The notes under the pieces: model-generated
The model's database searches: none
The model's input: the letters and a program-made list of their open reading frames with translations, nothing else
Told to the model about the DNA's origin: nothing
Assembly: GCF_032854445.1 (NCBI RefSeq)
Contig: NC_088299.1
Coordinates: 4,067,001 to 4,131,000, forward strand
Direction of reading: 5' to 3'
Source of the DNA: Liolophura sinensis
Lineage: Eukaryota > Mollusca > Polyplacophora > Chitonida > Chitonidae
DNA length: 64,000 nucleotides
In this document: positions 33,775-45,100 of the stretch, piece by piece
How the letters are laid out: every line of letters begins with the position of its first letter
Position numbering within the stretch: position 1 is the stretch's first letter
Program-made: the position numbers and the translations under genes

Positions 33775-36700
33775 GTGGGATGTCACGGACGATGCGTTTT
33801 CTCAGATCGGAGTGGAATGTCATTACACAGGGGAACGGAGGAGACCAATGTGTATTCTCAGCTTGAGATGTAATGTTAATACAGCGTCACAGAGGAAACC
33901 AGTGTGTATTCTCAGCTTAAAGTAGGATGTTTTTATATCGCCACGAAGGAAACCAATGTGTATTCTCAGCTTGGGATGGGATGTTAGTATAGCGTGTGTG
34001 TGTGTGTATTCTCAGCTTGGCATGGGGCTTATTACAGCGTATGGAGGAAAGGCATGTGTATTCTCAGTTTGGAGTAGGCGTCACGGAGGACTATCTTTTA
34101 TTCATAGTTTTGAGGTGAGATGTTTTGTTGACATCTCACAAGACAGGAAACTAAGGTGTATTTTCAGCTTTGAACAGGATGCTATTATAGCAGCAATAAG
34201 AAGGAGACCAATGTGCTTTCTCTGTTTGGAGTGGGATGTTATTGTTTCGTCACAGAGAAGACCAGTGTGTATTCGTGGCTAAGAATGGGATGTTATTATA
34301 GCGGCACACAGTAGAACAGTTTACATTCTCAGCTTGGGGTAGGATGTTATTGTGTCATGGGGGGGGGGACCAATGTGTATTCTCTACTTGGAATAGGGTG
34401 TTACTATACGTCACAGAGGAGACCAATGTGTATTCTCAGCTTGAGATGGGATGTGATGTGATTGTAGCGTCGTGGAAGAGAGCAATTTGTATTCTCAGCT
34501 AGGGATGGGATGTTATTATAGCCTCACGGAGGAAACCATGCAATGTGTATTATCAACTTGAGATGCTATCTTATTTCAGCGTCACGGATAAGATAAGTGT
34601 GTATTCTCAACTTTGAGATAAATGCTAATGTAGTTTTACCGATCGAGCCAGTGTGTATTTTCTGCTTGAGACTGAACGTTATTAAATCGTCACGAAGGAA
34701 ACCAGTGTATATTTTCAGTTTGGAGTGGGATGTTATTATAGCGTCATGGAGGAGGACAGGGTGTATTCTCAGCTTGGAGTGAGGTGTTGCTATAGCGTCA
34801 CGAACAAACCAGTGTGTATTCAGATCTTTGGATGTGATGTTATTATTGCGTCACGGAAGAGAGCAATATGCATTCTCAGCTTGGAGTGGGATGTTATTAT
34901 AGCGTCATGGAGGAGGACAGGGTGTATTCTCAGCTTGGAGTGAGGTGTTGCTATTGCGTCACGCACAAACCAGTGTGTATTCAGATCTTTGGATGGGATG
35001 TTATTATTGCGTCACGGAAGAGAGCAATATGCATTCTCAGCTTGGGGTAGAGTGTTATTATAGCGTCATGGAGGAGATTAGTTTATATTCTCAGCTGGGA
35101 TTGGGGTGTTATTTAGCTTTACGAAGAAACCCATGTGTATTCACAGCTTTACATGGGTTGTTATTATATCGTCACGGAGGAGAACATTTTGCATTCTCAC
35201 CTTTCAGTCAGGCCTTAATATAGCATCACATAGGAGAACAATGTGTATTCTCAGCCTAGAGTGAGGTCTTATTTTAGCGTCATGGAGGAGAGCAATGTGT
35301 GGTCTCAGTTTCGAGCATGTATTATTATTGCGCCAGGGAGGAAACGAATGTGTATACCAGGTGATTTCTCAGGTTGGGGTGGTATGTAGTTACAACATTG
35401 CAAAGAAAACCAGTGTGTTTTCTTATCTTGGGGTGGGGTGTTCTTTTCTGCATTCTCAGTTTGGAGTGAGATGTTATTATAGCGTCACACTGGAGAGCAA
35501 TGTGTATTTTCAGCATTGGGTGTGATCTTATGATATCGTCACGGAGGACAGCAATGTATTCTCAGCTTGGGATGGGATGTTATTATAGCTTCACGGAGGA
35601 GTACAATGCGTATTCTCAGCTTAGGACGGGATGTTATTATAGCGTCACAGAGGAGACTAATGTGTATTCTCAGCTTGGGATGGGATGTTATTATAGCTGC
35701 ACGGAGGAGTACAATGCGTATTCTCAGCTTAGGACGGGATGTTATTATAGCGTCACAGAGGAGACTAATGTGTATTCTCAGCTTGGGATGGGATGTTATT
35801 ATAGCTTCACGGAGGAGTACAATGCGTATTCTCAGCTTAGGACGGGACGCTGTCATAGTAGCATTAAGAAGGAGGTCAGTGTGTATTCTCAGTTTGGAGT
35901 GGGATGTTATCGTATCGTCACAGAGGAGACTAATGTGTATTCTCAGGTTGGGATGGGACGTTATTATAGAAATACAGAGGAAACCAATGTGTATTGTCAG
36001 TTTGGAGTGGGATGTTATCATAGCGTCACAGAGGAGACTAATGTGTATTCTCAGGTTGGGATGGGACGTTATTATAGCTTCACAGAGGAGAACAGTGCGT
36101 ATTTCTCAGCTTAGGACGGGACGCTGTTATAGTAGCATTAAGAAGGTCAGTGTGTATTCTCAGTTTGGAGTGGGATGTTATCGTAGCGTCACAGAGGAGA
36201 CCAATGTGTATTCTCAGCTTGAGATGGGATGTTATTATAGAAATACAGAGGAAACCAATGTGTATTGTCAGTTTGGAGTGGGATGTTATAGCGTCACAGA
36301 GGAGACTAATGTGTATTCTCAGGTTGGGATGGGACGTTATTATAGCTTCACAGAGGAGAACAGTGCGTATTTCTCAGCTTAGGACGGGACGCTGTCATAG
36401 TAGCATTAAGAAGGTCAGTGTGTATTCTCAGTTTGGAGTGGGATGTTATCGTAGCGTCACAGAGGAGACCAGTGTGTATTCTCAGCTTGAGATGGGATGT
36501 TATTATAGAAATACAGAGGAAACCAATGTGTATTGTCAGTTTGGAGTGGGATGTTATCATAGCGTCACAGAGGAGACTAATGTGTATTCTCAGGTTGGGA
36601 TGGGACGTTATTATAGCTTCACAGAGGAGAACAGTGCGTATTTCTCAGCTTAGGACGGGACGCTGTTATAGTAGCATTAAGAAGGTCAGTGTGTATTCTC

Positions 36701-38535
36701 AGTTTGGAGTGGGATGTTATCGTAGCGTCACAGAGGAGACCAATGTGTATTCTCAGCTTGAGATGGGATGTTATTATAGAAATACAGAGGAAACCAATGT
36801 GTATTGTCAGTTTGGAGTGGGATGTTATCATAGCGTCACAGAGGAGACTAATGTGTATTCTCAGGTTGGGATGGGACGTTATTATAGCTTCACAGAGGAG
36901 AACAGTGCGTATTTCTCAGCTTAGGACGGGACGCTGTCATAGTAGCATTAAGAAGGTCAGTGTGTATTCTCAGTTTGGAGTGGGATGTTATCGTAGCGTC
37001 ACAGAGGAGACCAATGTGTATTCTCAGCTTGAGATGGGATGTTATTATAGAAATACAGAGGAAACCAATGTGTATTGTCAGTTTGGAGTGGGATGTTATC
37101 ATAGCGTCACAGAGGAGACTAATGTGTATTCTCAGGTTGGGATGGGACGTTATTATAGCTTCACAGAGGAGAACAGTGCGTATTTCTCAGCTTAGGACGG
37201 GACGCTGTTATAGTAGCATTAAGAAGGTCAGTGTGTATTCTCAGTTTGGAGTGGGATGTTATCGTAGCGTCACAGAGGAGACCAATGTGTATTCTCAGCT
37301 TGAGATGGGACGTTATTATAGAAATACAGAGGAAACCAATGTGTATTGTCAGTTTGGAGTGGGATGTTATCATGGCGTCACAGAGGAGACCAATGTATAT
37401 TCTCAACTTGGGATGGGATGTTATTATAGCGTCACGGATGAAACCAATGTGTATTCTCGGCTTGAGATGGGATGTTATTATAGCGTTACAGAGGAAACCA
37501 ATGTGTATTCTCAGTTTAAAGCAGGATGTTTTGATATCGTCACGAGGGAGACTAATATGTATTCTCAGCTTGGGATGGGATGTTACTGTAGCGTCACGGA
37601 GGAGACTCATAATGAGATGGGATGTGATTGTAGCGTCGTGGAGGAGGGCAATGTGTCTTCTCAGCTAGGGATGGGATGTTATTTTAGCGTCGTGGTGAAG
37701 ACCATTACGCATTCTCCGCTTGAGATGAGATGTTATTATAGCGTCACGGATAAGACAAATGTGTATGCTGAGGTTTGAGATAAATGTTAATGTAGTTTTA
37801 CCGATGGAGCCAGTGTGTCTTTTTTGCTTGAGATTGTACGTTATTACAAAGAAAAGCTTCATCACGAAGGAAAGCAATGTGTTCTCTCAGTTTGGAGTAG
37901 GTTGTTATTATAGCCCCATGGAGGAAACCAGTGTGTATACCAGGTGATTTCTCAGTTTGAGGTGATATTTCATTTACAACTTTACGACGGAAGCCAATGT
38001 GTGTAGTTTGTATGAAGTGTGTATTGTCAGCTTGGGATGGGATATGATTATAGCGTCACACTAGAGAGCAATGTGCATTCTCAGCCTTGGACAGGATGTT
38101 ATTATAGCGTTAGAGAGGAAACCAGTGTGAATTCACAGTTTGGGATGGGATGTTATCATAGCGTCACGGAGGAAACCAGTGTGTATTTTCAGCTTGAGAT
38201 GGGATGTTGTTACAGCGTCACGGAGGAAACCAATGTGTATTTTCAGCTTGGGATGTGATGTTATTACAGCGTCAAAGAGCAGAACTCTGTGTATTCTCAG
38301 CTTTGAACGAGATGCTATTATAGTTGTATAATAGTTGAAAGGAGACCAATGTGCATTCTCAGCTTGGAATGGGATGGGATTATAGCGTCACGGTGAAGAC
38401 CAATGTGTATTCTCAACTTAGATTAGGGCCTTATTTTAGCGTCACGGAGAAGAGCAATGTGCGTTCTCAGCTTGAGATGGGATGTGATCATAGCGTCACA
38501 GAGGAGACTAATGTGTATTCTCAGGTTGGGAAAAC
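33775..38535. repeat. 54-bp satellite array with nested higher-order structure
   Basis: About 88 tandem copies of a 54-bp monomer near GGGATGTTATTATAGCGTCA, CGGAGGAGACCAATGTGTAT, TCTCAGCTTG. Monomers at both edges are diverged; the centre is homogenised. Sub-blocks have higher-order periods: 161 bp (34720-35043), 108 bp (35571-35890) and 271 bp (35875-37395). Each monomer carries CGTCA, a CRE half-site. 54 is divisible by three and the monomer lacks stops in several frames, so long frames of 18-residue repeats appear on both strands (for example 35567-36382 plus, 35539-36021 minus). I do not regard them as genes. The array ends about 520 bp before the ABCF3 ATG. Confidence 0.95.
35875..37395. 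repeat. 271-bp higher-order repeat inside the satellite
   Basis: The marker GTCAGTGTGTATTCTCAG starts at 35875, 36146, 36414, 36685, 36956 and 37227, giving spacings of 271, 268, 271, 271 and 271. Each period is five monomers plus one base, an extra T in GTATTTCTCAG. The one 268 period lost TCA near 36287. Copies differ by only a few bases, far less than neighbouring monomers differ from each other, so amplification in 271-bp blocks is recent. Confidence 0.93.
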
Positions 38536-39056
38536 TTCATTTTTACGTTTACCGCACGGTTCTTTTCTTTCAGAGCCATATGAAATATATTCCTGCCAGA
38601 GGCTACTGAGCATTGTTAAACAAAGTAAAACGTGGTTATCCGATTTCTTGAATTTTATCTATTGACAAAGTGAGAATTTGTTGCGTACCGTAATTTATGT
38701 GTTAACTAATCCCCCACCCGCATCCCTCATCCCCCTCCCCCATCCCGATTTCTTCACACTACTAGAAAATTAGAACCATGTATAAAGTTAATTTCTTCTT
38801 TCCCCCCTTTGAACCATGTCACTTGCGCCTGAACAGAGTGTTTCTTTCTATCTGACACTCGGTAATATGTGAGATATTACAGCTGTACAAACGAATGCAA
38901 AGTTCAGCCGGCAAAAGCCGTTTTCGAGTCTGATGCAGGTTTTAGATTTATATTCATCCTAGGCGTTGCAGACGCCGACATCCGTTCCTATCGTCGAAGG
39001 GATTTGGTACACGTGGTGAACAGCGGATGTGACATGCAATCGTCAGCGATCTAAAG
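38536..39056. other. ABCF3 upstream region and probable 5' UTR
   Basis: The satellite stops near 38535. A C-rich stretch (CCCCCACCCGCATCCC) lies at 38710-38750. The GC content rises from about 38900 toward the ATG. No TATA box is obvious, which suits a housekeeping gene. Confidence 0.4.
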
Positions 39057-39129
39057 ATGGCAGCCTTCGGTGAAGTGTTGCAGAACTCCTTTCCTAATTT
39101 GGACCCAGATCTGTATTCTTATGTTAATG
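39057..39129 (+). CDS. ABCF3: ABCF3 exon 1 (start)
   Basis: Encodes MAAFGEVLQNSFPNLDPDLY and SYVN, the family's N-terminal helical segment. Donor GTAAGG. Confidence 0.9.
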
Positions 39130-42100
39130 GTAAGGTTGTTATATTCCCTGATAACTCGTACATGCTGTAGGAATACAAAACAGACCACCGAACTACTTGT
39201 TTGTGTAATCTTCGAACGGTTTAGGCCATTTTCACTTGGTCATTATTGGATTACGTGCCGGTAAATGGCGGTAAATTTATTGATTCATAGTGAGGAATTT
39301 TATGGAAGAAAGTGGGTTGACTTCATTATTCTGGTATAAAAATGGTCACACTTTAATCCGACAGATATAATTATACATCGTACTAGTAACAGATACAGAG
39401 AAAAGCACTTCACGGATTACAAATGACATCGTCAACTATTCAAAGAAACGAAACTGCTTTCACTGTGTGTGTGCAATAATCGCCTTTTCTATTTTTTTGT
39501 TTGTTTTTTTTTCTTTGTCGCTTAATGATACCTAATTATCGTAGATTGACATTGCATTTCCACATACCTACCAAAAAACAAAAGAATCTCTCAACAAAAG
39601 AAGAAAGTGACATTTCCTCATTTCCTATGCTCTGCAGATAAACATGAATTGTGGCGATATTTGATGATCTGTTATACGCTTATCCCACCTAGCCCCACCT
39701 GCGTCTGAGGCCAGGTGCCAAAGGCTTTACCTGTACCTGGCCATGTGATCTTTTTCTTTGTTGTCGCTGGTTATCTAATATATGGTTTGTTTCTCTCATG
39801 AAACATCGGTAGTGTTATTCAGAATAGAATCATCTTGTTTAACATGCTGCAACAACTGTTGTTGGTGATCTTTTTTTTACCATTTACCATTTAATCTGAA
39901 ACCACTCCTGGATAATGCCATACATGCCCAATCACGGCACTGGAAAGTAAAATAATTTTCGAAACGCGTAACCACTTCCTCAAAAAGTTCTTTACTTCAA
40001 AAAAGGCTCTTCTTGCAGTGCGCCGTTCTACATATGCAGTCTGTTGGGTTTTAATTTTGACCAGATTTTTGTCACAAATATACATCCTACCGTTATATCA
40101 CATCGACATGGATGTCAGATAACACAGAGTCAAATATTGGCACAATCATCAGATACTGACACAGCTGCCGTTTTGAACTCCCCCACTTCCGTAAACATGT
40201 TATGCTGTTAAGGTACTTTTGAATCTGATACAGTATATGCATTCAGTTCATTTTCTACCAAATTGTCATTGCAATATAATTTTTCTGAGGAGCAAATGCT
40301 TTGTGGGGTACTGTTTACACCTTTCACACTTTATTTGTATTATTAGTTGCAGAGTGTAACTCTCTGTGTCATGCAGCACAAAGCATTGGGAGAATTACGG
40401 GGAATAACTGCTGCTAATGTGTCAGATCAGTGGTACGCCACATTTACCACATCTTCACACGCACATTAAATCTTCACTACCATAAATCAATGTGGGTGGT
40501 CCTGATAATCAACAAACCTGTTAAGAGTTTTTTTTAGCCAAAAGTGATCCATGACAACCTCGCAAATTCACAAAAGAAATACCACACCCACTGTGACCGC
40601 CATATCGTTCTGATAGTCACACATACAAGTCACATGATCGATAGAGGACTGAAAAAAATAAGGTTGTTAATGGGAGATAATACTTATGGTAATAAGGCAA
40701 TCATTATAGTAACACAAGGCAAGTCTAGTCGTCCATTTGGCTGGTTCACTCCCCCAGTCCTCAAGGGGCGCTAATAGCTTTCACCTCGTTCACTTACCGC
40801 TACAGTGGGTATAGCGTGTGAAAATGTATTTATTTTGTGAATTTGTGCAGTTGTCATGGATCGTTATTGGTTCGGTGTGGCTTTGAACAGGTTGGTTGAT
40901 TATGGGGGCCACTCGGTTGACATCGATTTATGCTAGGGAAGACTTAATGCGTGTGTGAAGATGCGGTAATTTTTGCTTACCATCGGTGTGACACATTAGA
41001 AGCAGTTATTCCCCGTAACTCTACCAGCACTTTGTGCTGATCTATGCAGAGAGGTACATTCCGCAACCATTCACAGTATATACATCATATCTGTTTGCTT
41101 CCTCCCACCACAAAGTCGGCTGCCATCATATAAGTGAAATGTTCTTGAGTTTGGCGTAAAACACCAGTCAAATAAATAAACGTACACATATCTGTGTGGT
41201 AGTTGGGATTATAATCAAGTGACGTTGTAGTCTCATGCCTGTCGAAGAGATTCAGAGGGGTAAGTTTGAAAGAGAACATGAAGTACTGGTTAGAATCAAG
41301 CTGAATACAGTCTTGAGATTAGTTAAATGCAGTACTATATGGTGGGTCTGTTTTTTCATACTAATCTGTACGTACCTGCAGCTCTGATCAATGCACATTT
41401 TGTGATGTTTTCAGGCATATTGGAAGATGGCTCAGATGAGATTGACACAGCCGATGACCTCCACGACGCTATTGGGGGGATTTTGCAGCAAGTGGACGAG
41501 ACCAAGACAGAACAAGATATACAGAAAATCTGCTCCCGACTTTATAACATGATGAAAGGGTAAGGCACTTTATGTAGTATAAAATGTATGTATAAAATGT
41601 ACATGCACATTTATAGCAAATGTATTTTAAAAAGAGTGAAACAAAAAGGTAATTAGTACACTTAAACATTTCATGTAAAATCCACCTGGGCCTTTGAGCA
41701 TAAATTTAAATGACACTTTTAAATTTAAAATACCAGTCAAATAAATAAATAAATAAATAAATCAAGGCCAATTTTCAACCCCATTTGTTATATATAGGAT
41801 TATGGTATGGCTGATTTGGATATCCAAACCAGTGGTGATAACGAATCTTCAGTACATCCAATAGGGGGATCCAAAATAGGGCTTCAAAATAGGGAGCACT
41901 GACTCAGAAGCCTCTGAGCAATGCAGTCACTCTCTGTCAATGAGTTTAAGTCCAGCTCATTGCTAGCTTCCTCTCCAGTCATTTGTGGGAAAGTCTGCCA
42001 GCAATCTTCAGATGGCTGTAAGTTTCCCCTCTTTACATCACCTTAAGATACGAAGCTCTAATACAGGAACTCAGAAAAAATTATTTTGAATGTGGACCTT

Positions 42101-45100
42101 GACAGATAAATTCAAATGTACATAGGAGACAAAATACTGTTGCATTGTTTGAATTTTTGCAGATCTTTAGAGAAATCAAATGGTGATCACAGACGACTAG
42201 ATGCTCCAGTGTTTTTAGGTCAAGCAGTGGAGGAGAAAGAAGAAGGAGGCTCTATATGGATAGCTAAGAAAGAAAATGTCACAGTAAGAAAATCAATGCC
42301 TTGCTCATGACTCATTTTCTCAGGGCTAAGTTGGTTAGCGCGCCAGGGTATTGTAATGACCCAGGAGCCTCTCACCAATGCGGTCGCTGTGAGTTAAAGT
42401 CCAACTTATGCTGGCTTCCTCTCCGGCCGTGAGTGGGATGTTCTGTCAGCAACCTGCGGATGGTCGTGGGTTCCCCGCCGGGATGTGCCCGGTTTCCACC
42501 CACCATAATGCTGGCCGCTGTCAAAATATTCCTGAGTGCGGTGTAAAAAAATCAAATAAATAAATGAATCGTTTGCTCAAAAATATCAGACTGTACTAAT
42601 GTGCCACTAAGGTGAAGATCATACACTGTTTTGCTGAAGTTAAGATGTCTGAATTATGATAGTATGTTAAACATCATCCAAAGAAAAAAGATATAAGATT
42701 GCCTCAGGGTATTATGTTCAGTTATGCCCTATAATTTCATTGAATTTTTAACCTGTGACCAATTAATAAACATGGTTCTCTAAGTCGATGAAAAATCTAC
42801 CTGAAAGTTTATAGGGTTTACAGCGAATCGCATATTTTCATATGGTTTTTGGAAAAGATCTGTATTACGGTCTATACAGCCAGCTGATCAGCTGGTGAAA
42901 AATTTCGAATTTCTTTTTTTTCAAGTTTCCATAACTTAAATTTATACCTGATTGATCTATAGGACATCATTACCATCAGAATTTTTTAGATCAGTTTCGT
43001 ATCTCATAAGGCCATCATTATCATGTTTTAGCTTTTGATTTTCTTTGTGTGTGTTTTGTTTTTTTTTTTCTTTCCGAGCTTTGTTTAAATTTTGTGTGTG
43101 TCTGGATTTTTTTTGTTTTTTTGTTTTGTTTTTTTTTTTTAAAGTGCTCAATATAATTTCAGCAAGTTGACCAGAGAAAACTTGACAAAGCAGAAGCTAA
43201 GATCCAGAAGAAACTAGAGAAAAGGTCTCAGCCAGAGATTTCATCTAGACCAGAAGCTCCAAGGTGCGGAGAAATTCTTGTACATGTATTTATATAAGTA
43301 TTTCATTTACATAAACAGAATGAAACCCTAACTGAGGTAAACTTACAAGAGGATGTATTTCACTTGTTTTCTGCTCTAGGCTGTTGTCCTTTATATTCCC
43401 TAGCCGCCACTAAGCTCTTGTAAGAAAGATAGTGTGATTTTTATTTTTTTTATTTTTATAAAGTTTTAGAACATGCTTGAAAATTCTGCAATGTTTCTAG
43501 TATTTTCTTAGTCTTGTTTTTTTTCTCAAAAGTGTCATACATGTACTACTCTACCATGGTTACATGTAAATTTGATTAGAATAGATCACTGTGTAAACTG
43601 TAAATGAAAGAATTCATTTAGATGATGGAGAGTTACTGAACTGCGAGAAAGAAAATCTTCTTTTGTGAGCATTCATTCAGATTCGATATTGACAATAATT
43701 TGTTTTCATGTTGACAGTATGTCAGATGTTATAATTGAAGATTTGTTTTCATGTTGACAGTATGTCAGATGTTGCCACAGCAAGTCAACAAATCAATCGT
43801 AAAGATGAGCGTCTGGACGCATCAGGAAACAACAGATCATGTGATATTCGCATTGAACAGTTTGATGTTTCCTTTGGTAACAGGTAATAGTGTATCATTT
43901 CAAAAAATTCCCATAAAGGGACTAAGAATCGATTCTGATTGGCTGGTGTGAGGGATAGCATGTAGAGGCTATACCTAGCCCAAACTGATTTTTAAGTATG
44001 GCAGATCATTCAAGCATGACCAGGGCTGTATGATTTAACCAAGGAAATCCTGTCTCCACTTTCAGCCAATCAGCTTCGATACTGTATCGACTGGCCCCGA
44101 TAGCACAGCTGATAAAACATCTGCTTCAGAAGGCAGTAGTTCCTGGGTCAGGTCACACCTTGACCTAAGACCTTAAAATGTGTCGTTTGGCGTTCAGCAT
44201 TAAGGGAAGAGTGCAACGACTGGTTGACCTGTATCAGTAGAATGGCTCAGTCGCGTCGGCTTACTTGCCTTCCGTAAGTCATCTCAGTGAAGCAGCACTA
44301 GAGAAAAGAGGGATGGAAATCCAACCTGCAACAAGGAGGCACATTACATGCTTGTCATCAAATGACTGAAAAATTGTTAAGTACGATGTAAACCCCTAGC
44401 ACTCACTCACTCGCTCGATTTTGTGTCCCTATAAAGATATGTTTATGCTATGCAGTATAAAATTACCTAAAATTTATCACTTGGTTAAGTTACACATTTT
44501 ACCTGATTTCAGAGTTTCGTTGATCTTTGAAAGGTGATTTGAAGTTTCGAAGGTCGTGTCAAGAATGATATCACAGTGATAAAATACAAATTTAAGTTTC
44601 AGTAATATTTCATAACATTTATTTGACTCCAAAAAATCCTTTTTGTTTTGTTTTTTTTTTAACTTGTACTCATTTACAGTATTGTTTCTACGAGTTAACA
44701 GGTGAACTGATAACTTCTGACATAAGTCACTGTATTTAATTTACAAACTGTATTGTTTTCTGTCTCTCATTCCCTCATAGAACATTAATCACAGGAGCAG
44801 ACGTTCATCTCATATTTGGTCGACGCTACGGATTTGTTGGGAGAAATGGGCTGGGAAAAACAACTCTGTTAAAAATGATATCCAGGTAAGTCTACAGCCA
44901 AAACTAACATATTTTTGAGGTCTTGAAAAGGCTTACAGCTAAAATGCCTCTCAGAAATGGATGAAGTCCATTTTGATGCAGTATTTATACAATGTACTTA
45001 AAATTTTTAATGTGGACTTCTTATATGTTAATTATCAACATTCATATCTGGTCAAAAAACTTTTGGTTTGTACATGTAGTATGAAAGACTGATGTAAAAG

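Noticed and set aside
35500-37778. Long open frames (up to 272 codons) with 18-residue repeats
   Set aside because: They arise because the 54-bp satellite monomer has a period divisible by three and lacks stops in three or more frames. They occur on both strands and change frame with each 271-bp block.
42880-42895. 16-bp palindrome CCAGCTGATCAGCTGG with two E boxes
   Set aside because: Single intronic occurrence; expected now and then by chance and without supporting context.
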